From CAWJFP01 sp963842155 (GTDB lineage: Bacteria > Pseudomonadota > Alphaproteobacteria > JACZXZ01): DNA of 64,000 nucleotides. The position numbers and the translations under genes are program-made. Below, piece by piece: positions 1 to 9,210 of this stretch (the stretch's first letter is position 1; every line of letters begins with the position of its first letter). The stretch lies in the NCBI GenBank assembly GCA_963842155.1, contig CAWJFP010000035.1, positions 124,001 through 188,000 of the forward strand. The letters run 5' to 3'. The notes beneath the pieces are model-generated. The model did not search any database and was not told the origin of the DNA. It saw only the letters and a list, made by a program, of their open reading frames with translations.

Positions 1-417
1 GACGTATGGATCGGCATCTGGGCCTTCGTCCTCGCCATCGTCGCGACGACACGGTGGGAGGCGGCTGAGACCGGGCGCAAGGCGCAGCCCGCCGAGATCT
101 GGTGGCGCTTCCCCAAATTCGTGCTCGGCTTCCTCGTCGCCTCGCTCATCATCACCCTCGTGGCACGGGACTACAGCCTGCCCGACTTCAACAAGCTGGT
201 GAGCCCGACCCTCGTCGCGCCGCTCAAGGATCTGCGCAGCTGGGCCTTCATCTTCTGCTTTCTCTCGATCGGCCTCACCACGCGCTTCCGCGAGCTGGCG
301 ACGGCCGGCCGCAAGCCCTTCCTTGCCTTCACCTCGGGCGTGGCGGTCAACGTGATCTTGGGCTTCGTTCTCTCGGCCATCGTCTTCGTCTCGCATTGGG
401 AGGCGCTGGCGCGGTGA
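1..417 (+). CDS. YeiH-family putative sulfate exporter/transporter, C-terminal part
   Basis: The reading frame is open from the first base, so the N-terminus lies outside the window. The visible 138 residues hold about three hydrophobic helices and the motif FPKFVLGF, with LRSWAFIFCFLSIGLTT further on. This is the pattern of the C-terminal third of the UPF0324/YeiH family, annotated as putative sulfate exporters of the inner membrane. The true substrate is not established for most members. The stop overlaps the GTG start of the next small gene (GTGA), suggesting translational coupling. Confidence 0.7.
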   Translation, partial: DVWIGIWAFVLAIVATTRWEAAETGRKAQPAEIWWRFPKFVLGFLVASLIITLVARDYSLPDFNKLVSPTLVAPLKDLRSWAFIFCFLSIGLTTRFRELATAGRKPFLAFTSGVAVNVILGFVLSAIVFVSHWEALAR

Positions 418-635
418 GCGCGGCGCTACAGGTCATGGCGGCCACGGGCGAACGCGGGCGATGCCGCGCCTGCCGCCATTTCCGCAACGACCCCGAGGCG
501 CTCGAGGCGGCGATGCCGGGGCTCGCCAGCCTAAGCTCCGCCTATGGCTCGGTGAGGGCGGAGGACGGCATCTGCCTCCGTCACGAGCGCTATCTCTCGG
601 CCGACGCCTCCTGCCGGAATTTCAGCCCCGCTTGA
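414..635 (+). CDS. small four-cysteine protein, function unknown
   Basis: A 73-residue protein if read from the GTG that overlaps the upstream stop, or 66 residues from the ATG at 435. It contains CRACRHF near the N-terminus and two further cysteines (DGICLRH and ASCRNF) near the C-terminus. This C-x2-C...C...C layout suggests a small zinc or iron-sulfur site. The overlap with the YeiH-type transporter gene makes co-translation likely. I do not recognise a named family; the assignment as a real gene rests on the overlap and the conserved-looking cysteine spacing. Confidence 0.55.
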   Translation: MSAALQVMAATGERGRCRACRHFRNDPEALEAAMPGLASLSSAYGSVRAEDGICLRHERYLSADASCRNFSPA

Positions 636-670
636 GGGCCGAGCCGCCCCCTCTCGCGCTCCTTGGCCGC

Positions 671-699
671 TTGACGCGCTTGCCCCGAAGCCATACCTA
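671..699 (+). promoter_or_regulatory. putative sigma-70 type promoter for def
   Basis: TTGACG at 671-676 and TACCTA at 694-699 are separated by exactly 17 bases, 49 bases before the def start codon. The match to the -35 consensus is five of six; the -10 is weaker. It is the best promoter-like pair in the gap between the small cysteine protein and def. Confidence 0.4.
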
Positions 700-747
700 A
701 GGGGACGAGCCCCTGCTTTGGAACGCCGCCGAAAAGCCTGATCCGCC

Positions 748-1272
748 ATGGCCTTACTGTCGATCATCACCGCGCCCGATCCGCGTCTCAAGGTGAAGAG
801 CCGGCCCGTCGAGCGGGTCGATGCGAGCCTGCGCCGTCTCATGGACGACATGCTCGAGACCATGTATGCGGCGCCCGGCATCGGCCTCGCGGCACCCCAG
901 GTGGGGGTCACCAAGCGCGTGCTGGTGCTGGACGTGGCGCGCGAGGGCGAGGCGCCCGCCCCCTTGCGCATGGCGAACCCGGAGGTGATCTGGACCTCCG
1001 AGGAGATCGCCAGCATGGAGGAGGGCTGCCTGTCGCTGCCCGACGAATATGCGCCCGTGGCACGGCCCGCACGTTGCCGTGTGCGTTATCTCGACCATGA
1101 AAACGAGTTGCGCGAGATCGAGGCCGACGGGCTGCTCGCCGCCTGCATCCAGCATGAGATCGATCATCTCGAAGGCGTGCTCTTCGTCGATCACATCTCG
1201 ACCCTCAAGCGCGGCATCATCCTGCGCCGGCTGCAGAAGGCCCGCAAGGCGAAGCAGGCGGCGCTCGCTTGA
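748..1272 (+). CDS. def: peptide deformylase
   Basis: 174 residues. Removes the formyl group from the N-terminal methionine of new proteins. All three family motifs are present: GIGLAAPQVG at residues 44-53, EGCLS with the metal ligand Cys94, and HEIDH at 136-140, which supplies two histidine ligands and the catalytic glutamate. Length is typical for a type I bacterial enzyme. It stands directly upstream of fmt, whose product adds the formyl group to initiator tRNA; def-fmt is a classical pairing. Confidence 0.97.
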   Translation: MALLSIITAPDPRLKVKSRPVERVDASLRRLMDDMLETMYAAPGIGLAAPQVGVTKRVLVLDVAREGEAPAPLRMANPEVIWTSEEIASMEEGCLSLPDEYAPVARPARCRVRYLDHENELREIEADGLLAACIQHEIDHLEGVLFVDHISTLKRGIILRRLQKARKAKQAALA

Positions 1273-1330
1273 TCCTGCGCGGCCTTCCGCCCCTCGCCCG
1301 CTTGCGGGAGAGGGGCTGTATGCTGCCGCC

Positions 1331-2255
1331 GTGAGCCCGCTGCGCCTCGCCTTCATGGGCACGCCCGCATTCGCCGCCACGGCGCTCGAGGGCCTTCTCG
1401 CCGCCGGCCATGACATCCTGCAGGTCTATTGCCGGCCGCCGCGTCCCGCAGGCCGCGGCCAGCGCGCGCAAGCCTCGGCCGTGCAGCGCTTGGCGGAGGC
1501 GCGCGGCCTCGCTCTCCGCACGCCCAAGACGCTCAAGGACGACGCCGGGGCGGCGGCCTTCGAGGCGCTTCGCCTCGACGCCGCCGTGGTCGCGGCCTAT
1601 GGCATCATATTGCCCAAGCGCTTCCTCGCGGCGCCCCAGCTCGGCTGCCTCAATATCCATGCCTCGCTTCTGCCGCGCTGGCGCGGCGCCGCGCCCATCG
1701 CCCGCGCCATCCTCGCCGGCGATAGGGAGACCGGCATCACCATCATGCAGATGGAGGAGGGGCTCGATAGCGGCCCCATCCTGCTGCAGGAGCGCATTCC
1801 CTTGGCACCTGACATGAATGCCGGCGCCTTGCATGACGCGCTCGCGTCGCTCGGCGCGCGTCTCATTCTCGATGCCTTGGAGGGGCTGGCCCAAGGCATC
1901 ATCACGCCGCGGCCGCAGCCGGCGGAGGGCGTCACCTACGCCGCCAAGATCGACAAATCCGAGACGCGGCTCGATTGGACGCAGGCGGCGACGCGGCTCG
2001 CGCGCGCAGTGCGCGCCTTCAGCCCGACGCCGGGCGCCTGGTGCCTGCTCGCAAGCGAGCGCATTCGCGTGCTGGCGGCGGAGCCGGTCGCGGGCCAGGG
2101 AGCGCCCGGAATGCTTGCTCGACGAACGTTTGACGGTGGCCTGCGGCCAAGGCGCCTTGCGATTGCTCCGCCTGCAGCGCGCCGGCGGCAAGGCGCTGGA
2201 GGCGGCGGAATTCCAACGCGGCCGGGCTTTGCCGCGCGGTACGATGCTCGCATGA
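1331..2255 (+). CDS. fmt: methionyl-tRNA formyltransferase (one frameshift)
   Basis: Formylates Met-tRNA(fMet) using 10-formyltetrahydrofolate. From the GTG at 1331 the frame gives the Rossmann-like N-domain with catalytic Asn108, His110 (NIHAS) and Asp146 (EEGLDSG), plus the SLLPRWRGAAP loop. Near 2100-2115 the coding frame shifts by +1 and continues as LLDERLTVACG...LLRLQRAGGKALEAAEF, the expected C-terminal tRNA-binding domain, ending at 2255. The stop overlaps the truA start (ATGA). Both halves are well conserved, so an inserted base in the data is likelier than a true pseudogene of this key gene. Confidence 0.9.
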
Positions 2256-2990
2256 CGCGCTACAAGCTCACGCTCGAATATGACGGACGCGATCTGGTCG
2301 GCTGGCAGCGCCAGGCGAACGGGCTTTCGGTGCAGGAGCTGTTGGAGGAGGCGGTGTTCCGCTTCTGCGGCGAGCGCGTGACGAGCCACGCCGCCGGACG
2401 CACGGATGCGGGCGTGCATGCGCTGGGCCAGGTCGTCCATCTCGACATCGCCAAGCCCGCCGAGGCCGACCAGGTGCGCGACGCGCTCAATTTCCATATG
2501 AAGCCGCACCCGGTCGTGGTGCTCGTGGCCGAAGCGGTCGTAGGAGGGTTTCCATGCCCGCTTCTCGGCGCAAGCGCGGCTCTATCGCTACGTCATCGTG
2601 AACCGCCGCGCGCCTTTGGCACTCGAGCGCGGCCGGGCCTGGCGCATCGCCGCCCCGCTCGATCTCGCCGCGATGCAGGCGGGTGCAGCCTTGCTGGTCG
2701 GGCAGCATGATTTCTCGAGCTTCCGCGCGGCCGAATGCCAGGCGCTCTCGCCGGTCAAGACGCTCGACCGGCTCGAGTTCGCGCGCGAGGGCGAGCGCAT
2801 CACGCTCCTCGCCGAGGCGCGCTCCTTCCTCCATCACCAGGTGCGCAACATGATCGGTACGCTCAAGCTGGTGGGCGAAGGCAAATGGCAGCCGGCCGAG
2901 GTCCGCCGCATCCTGGACGCGCGCGACCGCCGCGAGGCCGGCCCCACCGCCCCGCCCGAGGGGCTCTATCTGGTCGAGGTGAGGTATTGA
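2252..2990 (+). CDS. truA: tRNA pseudouridine(38-40) synthase (one frameshift)
   Basis: Isomerises uridines 38-40 of the tRNA anticodon arm. The N-terminal part has the YDG and GWQRQ segments and the catalytic motif AGRTDAGVHA with Asp52. The frame breaks by +1 at about 2538-2544; the downstream frame resumes as EGFHARFSAQARLYRYVIVNR and runs through HHQVRNMIGTL to the stop at 2990, exactly what TruA should contain. The start is fixed by the 4-bp overlap with fmt. As with fmt, an inserted base in the sequence is the likely cause. Confidence 0.9.
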
Positions 2991-3002
2991 GGGCTCGCCG
3001 CT

Positions 3003-3225
3003 TTCCCGTCATTGCCGGGCGCGTCACACGGCTGTCCGGTCAAGCTGCCTGGTGCCTGAGAGGAGGACTCAGCCCCCATTTCAAAGCTCAATTCGTCATC
3101 GCCGGCCCCCGTGCCGGCGATCCACGTCTGATTGCCAGCGTAAGAAAGACATGGATGCCCGGCACGTGAGGCTTGCCCTCGGGCCGGCCAAAGGCCGGAC
3201 CGGGGGGCCTGGCATGACGGTTGGC
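3003..3225 (+). repeat. intergenic palindromic repeat region
   Basis: The 320-base gap between convergent truA and the membrane protein gene has no credible gene. It holds several inverted repeats, including a perfect CGCCGGC...GCCGGCG hairpin inside a 34-base unit at 3093-3126. That unit recurs exactly, in opposite orientation, at 38254-38287. The GGCCGGCCAAAGGCCGG region (3182-3198) adds another stem. These look like dispersed intergenic REP-like elements and may also act as a bidirectional terminator. Confidence 0.6.
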
Positions 3226-3310
3226 GGGTGCCTTGGAAGTGGTGTTCATACCCAAGATGGCGGAGTCGGGCAGTCGCGGGTCGAGCTTGAGGTGACGGTC
3301 GGGAAGCGCC

Positions 3311-3887
3311 TCACCCCAGGCCCAGCCTGCCGTCGGCGATGGCGCGGACGAGGAGCCCGAGCAGCAGATCGAGGAGCACGAAGCCGGCGGCGGCGAGTCC
3401 GCCGATCTGCAAGGTCAGCCTCGCGATATACCAGAGCATGACAAGCACCAGGAGGGTGACGGCGATGCCCGATCGCGTAAGCGAGATTGAGCGGCAGGAG
3501 GTCGCTGGCGCCGAGTGCGGTCGCCGGCAGGATGAGCGCGATCTGGATCACGCCAGCCCAGTTATAGGCCACGATGTAGGTGAAATAGCGCTCGCTCCGC
3601 CCCATCATCTGGCAGATATGGAAGACGACGAGGGGATAGGCGAAGACCAGGATGACATAGGCGAGCGTCTCGATGGCGACCACGCGCGCCAGGCTCGCCT
3701 CGATCGCGACGTCGCGCAGATTGATGATGGTGAGGAGGCAATGGGCGGGGGCGACGATCAGCGCCGCGACGAAGGAGCGCCAGAAGCCCTCGAGCGTCGG
3801 GTTGAAGTAGGCGAGGCCCTGCGGGTCGAAGCGGCAAAGCCGATAGGCGCCGTAGAGGCTGTAGACGATCTCGCGCGCGGCGATCAT
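3311..3887 (-). CDS. predicted membrane protein, function unknown (one frameshift)
   Basis: About 191 residues once a +1 shift near 3473 is bridged. The first part starts MIAAREIVYSLYGAYRL and has hydrophobic segments around residues 28-50, 63-90 and 100-125. After the shift a final pair of helices follows (IAVTLLVLVMLWYIARL, then GFVLLDLLLGLLV). The ATG at 3887 overlaps the dapE stop (ATGA), so it belongs to the dapD-dapE transcript. I do not recognise the family; a Yip1-like multi-helix protein is possible but unproven. Confidence 0.6.
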
Positions 3888-5073
3888 GCGGCGCCGGCGG
3901 ACTTTCCGGCGAAGAAGCCCTGCAGCACGGCTTCGTAGATGCGGGCGAGCAGCTCGAGATCCTCGAGGGCCACGCGCTCGTCGGCCTGATGCATGGTCTG
4001 GCCGACGAGGCCGAACTCGACCACCGGGCAATGATCCTTGATGAAGCGCGCGTCGGACGTGCCGCCCGTGGTGGTGAGGGCGGGCGTGAGCCCCGTCACC
4101 TCGCTGACCGCCTGCGCTACGAGTGCGCTTAGGGGCCCGGGCGGCGTAAGGAAGGCGAGCCCCGAGACCGCGATCTCGAGTCTATAGCGCCCGCCCGCCT
4201 GGTCGAGCCGTTGCCGTAGCCAGGCCTCGATGCTGCCCGGCGTATGCTTGTCGCTGAAGCGGATATTGAGGAAGGCGGTGGCCTCCGCCGGGGATCACGT
4301 TGCGCGCCGGGTTGCCGACGTCGATCGTGCTCACCTCGATGGTCGAGGGTTGGAAATGCGCGCTGCCCTCGTCGAGCGGCTCGCTGAGAATGGCGTCGAG
4401 GAAGCGCACCATGCGATGCGCCGCATTGTCGGCGAGCTGGGGATAGGCGGTGTGGCCCTGCTTGCCCAAGGCGGTGAGCTCGACGTTCAGGCTGCCGCGC
4501 CGTCCGATCTTGATCATCTCGCCGAGCCGCGCGGGATTGGTCGGCTCGCCCACCAGGCAGGCATCGAGCGTCTCGCCCTTGGCCGCGAGCCAGCCCAGCG
4601 CCTTGGCCGTGCCGTTGACCGCCGGTCCCTCCTCGTCGCCCGTGATGAGCAGGCTGATCGAGCCGCGAAGACAGTTCGCGCTGGCCCGCGAGGAAGCGGC
4701 TCGCCGCGGCGACGAAGGCTGCCACGGCGCCCTTCATGTCGGCCGCGCCTCGGCCGTAGAGCTGGCCATGGGCGACAGCCGCGCCGAAGGGATCCTGGCT
4801 CCAAGCGTCGCGCGGGCCCGTCGGCACCACGTCGGTATGGCCGGCGAAGCAGAAATTGGGACGGCCCTGGCCGAAGCGCGCATAGAGATTGTCCACCTGC
4901 GCCGTGTCGGGCGCCTCGAAGGGCAGACGATGGCAAACGAAGCCCAGCCCCTCGAGCTCGCCTTGGAGCAAGGTCAGCGCGCCGCCCTCGTCGGGCGTGA
5001 CGCTCGGGCAGCGGATGAGGGCGCGCGCGAGCTCGACGACGTCGACGAGGCGGTTGGAGAGGCGCGCGCTCAT
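3884..5073 (-). CDS. dapE: succinyl-diaminopimelate desuccinylase (two frameshifts)
   Basis: M20-family zinc hydrolase of the lysine/diaminopimelate pathway; cleaves N-succinyl-LL-diaminopimelate. Segment one (from ATG 5073) has LIRCPSVTPDEGG, the metal motif AGHTDVVPTG and YGRGAADMKG. After a +1 shift near 4667-4672 come SISLLITGDEEGPA, then GEPTNPARLGEMIKIGRRGS. A second +1 shift near 4288-4292 leads into ATAFLNIRF and the C-terminal TTTGGTSDARFIK region. All domains are present in order, so only the frame is broken. The gene overlaps dapD upstream and the membrane protein gene downstream by 4 bp each. Confidence 0.88.
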
Positions 5074-5927
5074 GCGCGCAGCAGCTCGTTGATCGAGGTC
5101 TTGGCGCGGGTGCGCTCGTCCACCCGCTTGACGATGACGCAGCAATAAAGCGAGGGCCCCGGACTGCCGTCGGCGAGCGGCCGGCCTGCTTGCGTCCCCG
5201 GCACCACGACCGAATAGGCCGGCACGCGTCCCCGGAAGACCTCTCCCGTCTCGCGGTCGACGATGGGCGTGGAGGCGCCGATATAGCAGCCCATGGCGAG
5301 CACGCTGCCGGTCTCGACCAGCACGCCCTCGGCGACCTCGCTGCGCGCGCCGATGAAGCAATGATCCTCGATGATGACGGGCTGGCCCTGCAGCGGCTCC
5401 AGCACGCCGCCGATGCCGACCCCGCCCGAGAGATGGCAGTTCTTGCCGATCTGCGCGCAGGAGCCGACGGTCGACCAGCTGTCGATCATCGTCCCGCTCG
5501 CGATATGGGCGCCCATATTGACGAAGCAGGGCATCAGCACCACGCCGGGTCCGATATAGGCGGAATGGCGCACCACCGCGGTCGGCACCACGCGGAAGCC
5601 GGCGGCGCGAAAATGCGCCTCGTTCCAGCCGGCGAATTTGGAGCGCACCTTGTCGAACCAGGCGGCGGCGCCGAATTTCGGATCGCTCGGGCCTCCCGGG
5701 ATCGGCACCATGTCGTTGAGGCGGAAGGAGAGCAGAACCGCCTTCTTGAGCCATTGATTGACCTGCCAGCCGCCGTCGCGCCGCTCGGCCACGCGGAGGC
5801 TCCCCTCGTCGAGCGCATTCAAGGTCAGCTCGACGGCGGCGCGCTCGGGATTCCCGGTTTTCGGCGTGATCTCGTCGCGCCGCTCCCAGGCGGCTTCGAC
5901 GACGCTCTGCAACTCGGCGTTATTCAT
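5070..5927 (-). CDS. dapD: 2,3,4,5-tetrahydropyridine-2,6-dicarboxylate N-succinyltransferase
   Basis: Transfers succinyl from succinyl-CoA to tetrahydrodipicolinate, one pathway step before DapE. 285 residues from the ATG at 5927, which matches the usual family length; an in-frame ATG at 5963 would add 12. The C-terminal two thirds show the hexapeptide left-handed beta-helix pattern (IGPGVVLMPCFVNMGAHI, MIDSWSTVGSCAQIG, GARSEVAEGVLV). The N-terminal DPKFGAAAW and MNNAELQ parts fit DapD. Intact frame. Lies between the HAD hydrolase gene and dapE on one strand. Confidence 0.96.
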   Translation of the reverse strand: MNNAELQSVVEAAWERRDEITPKTGNPERAAVELTLNALDEGSLRVAERRDGGWQVNQWLKKAVLLSFRLNDMVPIPGGPSDPKFGAAAWFDKVRSKFAGWNEAHFRAAGFRVVPTAVVRHSAYIGPGVVLMPCFVNMGAHIASGTMIDSWSTVGSCAQIGKNCHLSGGVGIGGVLEPLQGQPVIIEDHCFIGARSEVAEGVLVETGSVLAMGCYIGASTPIVDRETGEVFRGRVPAYSVVVPGTQAGRPLADGSPGPSLYCCVIVKRVDERTRAKTSINELLRA

Positions 5928-5987
5928 GTCGGGGCGAGGCTCGCGGATGCGGGTGAAAGTCACAATGGGACGGGCAGCCGGGGCCTG

Positions 5988-6701
5988 TCAACCGCGCGCC
6001 GCCAGCACCGTCTCGAGGAAGCCCACCAGATGCTCGGCACGATGATGGATATGATCGCCCGTCTCGCCCGTGCGGCCATATTCGGTGTCGCTCGCGATCC
6101 AGACCGTCGTCATGCCGAGCGCCGCCGCGGGGAGCAGGTTGCGCGGGATGTCGTCGATGAGGGCCGCCGAGGCGGCGGCGAAGCCATGGCGCTGCATGAT
6201 CGCGCGATAGCCCTCGGGCTCGGGCTTGGGGCGGAAATTCGCCGCCTCGATGTCGAACACCGCCTCGAAATGATGGCCGACGCCGAGACGCTCCATCACC
6301 CGCTCGGCATGGCGGGTCGAGCCGTTGGTATAGACGAGCTTGCGGCCCTTGAGGCGGAAGAGGACGGCGTCGAGCGCGGGGTCGCGCTCGATCGGGGTCA
6401 TGTCGATCTCATGCACATAGTCGAGGAAGCGCATGGGCTCGATGCCATGCTCGGTCATGAGGCCGCGGAGCGTCGTGCCGTAGCCGCGGAAATAACGCTT
6501 CTGCACCTCGCGCGCGGCAACGGGATCGAGGCGAAAATGCTCGGCGATGAACTGGCCGATGCGTTTGTCGATCTGATCGAAGAGATTGCAGGACGCCGGA
6601 TAGAGCGTGTTGTCGAGGTCGAAGAGCCAGACCTCGACATGAGCGAGCGCCATTGGATCGCTCGCCGCGGCGGCTTGCGCGAGCGGGGGGACGGTGGTCA
6701 T
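5988..6701 (-). CDS. HAD-superfamily hydrolase, probable pyrimidine 5'-nucleotidase type
   Basis: 237 residues. The HAD nucleophile motif FDLDNTLYP gives Asp28 and Asp30. Motif II is YTNGSTRHA, motif III is carried by RPKPEPEGY, and motif IV is IDDIPRNLLPAAALGM. The helical cap after motif I (LFDQIDKRIGQFI) matches the SDT1-like/PPA branch that dephosphorylates pyrimidine nucleoside monophosphates; substrate is inferred from family only. First gene of the run leading into dapD, separated from it by 60 bases. Confidence 0.82.
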   Translation of the reverse strand: MTTVPPLAQAAAASDPMALAHVEVWLFDLDNTLYPASCNLFDQIDKRIGQFIAEHFRLDPVAAREVQKRYFRGYGTTLRGLMTEHGIEPMRFLDYVHEIDMTPIERDPALDAVLFRLKGRKLVYTNGSTRHAERVMERLGVGHHFEAVFDIEAANFRPKPEPEGYRAIMQRHGFAAASAALIDDIPRNLLPAAALGMTTVWIASDTEYGRTGETGDHIHHRAEHLVGFLETVLAARG

Positions 6702-6765
6702 GCGCCAAATTGGCTTATGACTGCGGCGCTGGCAAGGGCGTGCGTCGTAGCGGGCCCGGTCCCGC

Positions 6766-6794
6766 TTGAGATCGGCAGGACCCTGTGTTAGCCT
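6766..6794 (+). promoter_or_regulatory. possible promoter in the gap before the ArsB-like gene
   Basis: The 309 bases between the divergent HAD and ArsB-like genes hold no credible gene. TTGAGA (6766-6771) and TAGCCT (6789-6794) stand 17 bases apart in the + direction. It is more than 200 bases from the start codon of the transporter, so it would imply a long leader. Confidence 0.2.
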
Positions 6795-7010
6795 GCCGGC
6801 GGGGTCGCGGGATCTGCGGGGCATCGAGGATATTGAGGAACCCGATCCCGCCGAGCGCGTTCAAGCATCTGGACCCCCGAGATCCGAGCCCCCGTGACCG
6901 TCGCCTTGCCACAAACCCCTCGAGCCGATCCGCCTCGACTTCCCTAGGAGCGAAGGCATGAAGTCCGCTTGCAATGACGCCCCGCGCGCCGGCCTTGAGG
7001 CGTCGTTGCG

Positions 7011-8288
7011 ATGGACCCCGATATGACCGACGCCGCCTATGCGAGTTGGGCGATTGCCGCGCTCGCCACCGGCGGCGTCATCATCCGCCCCTGGCGCCTG
7101 CCCGATGCGATCTGGGCGGTCGCGGGCGCGCTCGCGCTCGTCCTGCTCGGGCTGCTCCCCTGGACCGAGGCCTTGCGCGCGGTGGGCAAGGGAACGGACG
7201 TCTATCTCTTCCTCACCGGCATGATGCTGCTCGCCGAGCTCGCCCGCCGCGAGGGGCTGTTCGATTATCTCGCGGGGCTCGCCGCGCGCCAGGCGAAAGG
7301 CGACGCGCGCCGGCTCTTCGCGCTCGTCTATGGCGTGGGCATCGTGGTGACCGTCTTTCTCTCGAACGACGCGACGGCGGTCGTCCTCACCCCCGCCGTC
7401 TATGCCGCGACGACGGCGGCGAAGGCCGAGCCGCTGCCATATCTCTTCATCTGCGCCTTCATCGCGAACGCGGCGAGCTTCGTCTTGCCGATCTCCAATC
7501 CCGCCAACCTCGTCGTCTTCGGCAGCCATATGCCGCCGCTTCTCGCCTGGCTCGGCCGTTTCGCGCTGCCCTCGCTCCTCTCGATCGCCGCGACCTATCT
7601 GCTGCTGCGTCTCACGCAAGCCGCCGCCCTGCGGCAGGAGATCGCGCGCGAGGTCACGCCGCCGCCGCTCTCGCTCGGCGGCCGCGTGACGGCTTGCGGC
7701 ATCGCCGGCATGGCGGTCCTGCTGCTCCTCGCCTCGGGCTTCGACTTCCGGCTCGGCCTGCCGACCTTCCTCGCCGGCCTCGTCACCGCGGCGGTCGTGC
7801 TTGCGCGGACGCGCGAGGCGCCCTGGGACATGCTCAAGGGCATCTCCTGGAGCATCTTGCCCCTCGTGGCCGGGCTCTTCATGCTGGTCGAGGGCCTCGA
7901 CCGCAGCGGCCTGCTCGGCGCCTTGAGCCATCTCTTGCAGGAGGCCGCGCGGCAGTCGGGCGAGGCGACGGCCTGGAGCGTCGGCATGCTGCTCGCGCTC
8001 GTCACCAATCTGGTGAACAACCTGCCGGCCGGCCTGCTCGCGGGCTCGGCGGTGAATGATGCGCATATGCCGCCTGAAGTCGCCAGCGCAGTGCTGATCG
8101 GGGTCGATCTCGGCCCCAATCTCTCCGTCACCGGCTCGCTCGCCACCATCCTATGGCTCGCCGCATTGCGGCGCGAGGGGCAGGACATATCGGCCTGGCG
8201 CTTTCTCAAGCTCGGCATCGTGGTGATGCCGCCCGCGCTGTTGCTGGCGCTGGCGGGAATGCTGCTGACCGCGCGGCTTCACGGTTGA
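7011..8288 (+). CDS. ArsB/NhaD-type ion transporter superfamily permease, probable arsenite or anion efflux
   Basis: 425 residues with about 11-12 hydrophobic segments, an inner-membrane secondary transporter. Family signatures include FLTGMMLLAELARREGLFD, VFLSNDATAVVLTPAVYA, PISNPANLVVFGS and the matching second-half LVTNLVNNLPAGLLAG...GPNLSVTGSLATILWL. This duplicated N-D/N-N layout is that of ArsB. Arsenite export is the most likely role, supported loosely by the arsR-arsI-arsC-aquaporin operon at 50-52 kb, but other anions are possible. An alternative start ATG lies at 7023. Confidence 0.78.
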   Translation: MDPDMTDAAYASWAIAALATGGVIIRPWRLPDAIWAVAGALALVLLGLLPWTEALRAVGKGTDVYLFLTGMMLLAELARREGLFDYLAGLAARQAKGDARRLFALVYGVGIVVTVFLSNDATAVVLTPAVYAATTAAKAEPLPYLFICAFIANAASFVLPISNPANLVVFGSHMPPLLAWLGRFALPSLLSIAATYLLLRLTQAAALRQEIAREVTPPPLSLGGRVTACGIAGMAVLLLLASGFDFRLGLPTFLAGLVTAAVVLARTREAPWDMLKGISWSILPLVAGLFMLVEGLDRSGLLGALSHLLQEAARQSGEATAWSVGMLLALVTNLVNNLPAGLLAGSAVNDAHMPPEVASAVLIGVDLGPNLSVTGSLATILWLAALRREGQDISAWRFLKLGIVVMPPALLLALAGMLLTARLHG

Positions 8289-8415
8289 GTGCGCATATGG
8301 CAGCGTCCTTTCGCTCCCTGCGCCTTCTGTCGGGAACAGATTAGCTGCGGGCCAGGCGTTCCGACGCAAGAATTCGGAGTGCGAGCCGGCGGGGGCGCTC
8401 CTATGTTTCCTCGGC

Positions 8416-9174
8416 ATGACGGCGATTGGAATGAAAGCTGTAAAGACGCGCGGCGACGCGGCGGCATCGGATTGGGCCGGGCGGCTGGAGGCGCTCGATT
8501 GGCCCGCGCTCGAGGCGGCGCTCGACGCGCGCGGCTATGCCATGACGGGCTCGCTGCTCGCGCCAGCGGAATGCGCCGCGCTCGTCGCCGGCTATGAGCG
8601 GGACGCGCTCTTCCGCAGCCGGGTCGTGATGGCGCGGCACGGCTTCGGCAGCGGCGAATATAAATATTATGCCTATCCTTTGCCGCCGACCGTCGCTTCG
8701 CTGCGCGCGGCGCTCTATGCGAGGCTCGCGCCCATCGCCAACCGCTGGGAGCGCGCGCTGGGAGGCGGTGGCGACTATCCGCCCGCGCATGAAGCCTATC
8801 TCGCGCGCTGCCGCGCGGCAGGCCAATCGCGCCCCACTCCGCTGCTGCTGTCCTACGTCGAGGGCGACTATAATTGCCTGCATCAGGATCTCAATGGCGC
8901 GCTCAGCTTCCCGCTGCAGGCGACGTTCCTGCTGAGCGCGCCCGGCGCCGATTTCGACGGCGGCGAGTTCCTGCTGACGGAGCAGCGCCCGCGCATGCAG
9001 TCGCGTGCCGAGGTGGTGCCGCTCGGGCAAGGAGAAGGCGTGATCTTCGCGGTCAATCAGCGGCCGGTGCAAGGAGTGCGCGGCATTTATCGCGTGGCGA
9101 TGCGCCACGGGGTGAGCCGGCTGCGCGCTGGACGGCGCATGACGCTCGGCGTCATCTTCCACGACGCGTCATGA
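8416..9174 (+). CDS. 2OG-Fe(II) oxygenase family protein
   Basis: 252 residues. The iron triad of 2-oxoglutarate dioxygenases is visible: His156-x-Asp158 in CLHQDLNG and His231 in AMRHGVSRL, followed by basic residues (RAGRR) that can bind 2-oxoglutarate. FPLQATFLLSAPG and FDGGEFLL form the typical core strands. It precedes alkB by 36 bases on the same strand. Proteins of this type are often found with alkB or ada in alkylation-response clusters, so a role in DNA/RNA or protein repair is plausible; the substrate is unknown. Confidence 0.8.
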   Translation: MTAIGMKAVKTRGDAAASDWAGRLEALDWPALEAALDARGYAMTGSLLAPAECAALVAGYERDALFRSRVVMARHGFGSGEYKYYAYPLPPTVASLRAALYARLAPIANRWERALGGGGDYPPAHEAYLARCRAAGQSRPTPLLLSYVEGDYNCLHQDLNGALSFPLQATFLLSAPGADFDGGEFLLTEQRPRMQSRAEVVPLGQGEGVIFAVNQRPVQGVRGIYRVAMRHGVSRLRAGRRMTLGVIFHDAS

Positions 9175-9210
9175 GCACCCGCGGATCGGCCCCCAAGGAA
9201 GACGCCGGCG

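Noticed and set aside
2542..2545. Programmed +1 frameshifting in truA or the other broken genes
   Set aside because: There is no shared slippery sequence or stop-codon context at the eleven sites; many lie in ordinary GC runs. Sequence error explains them more simply.
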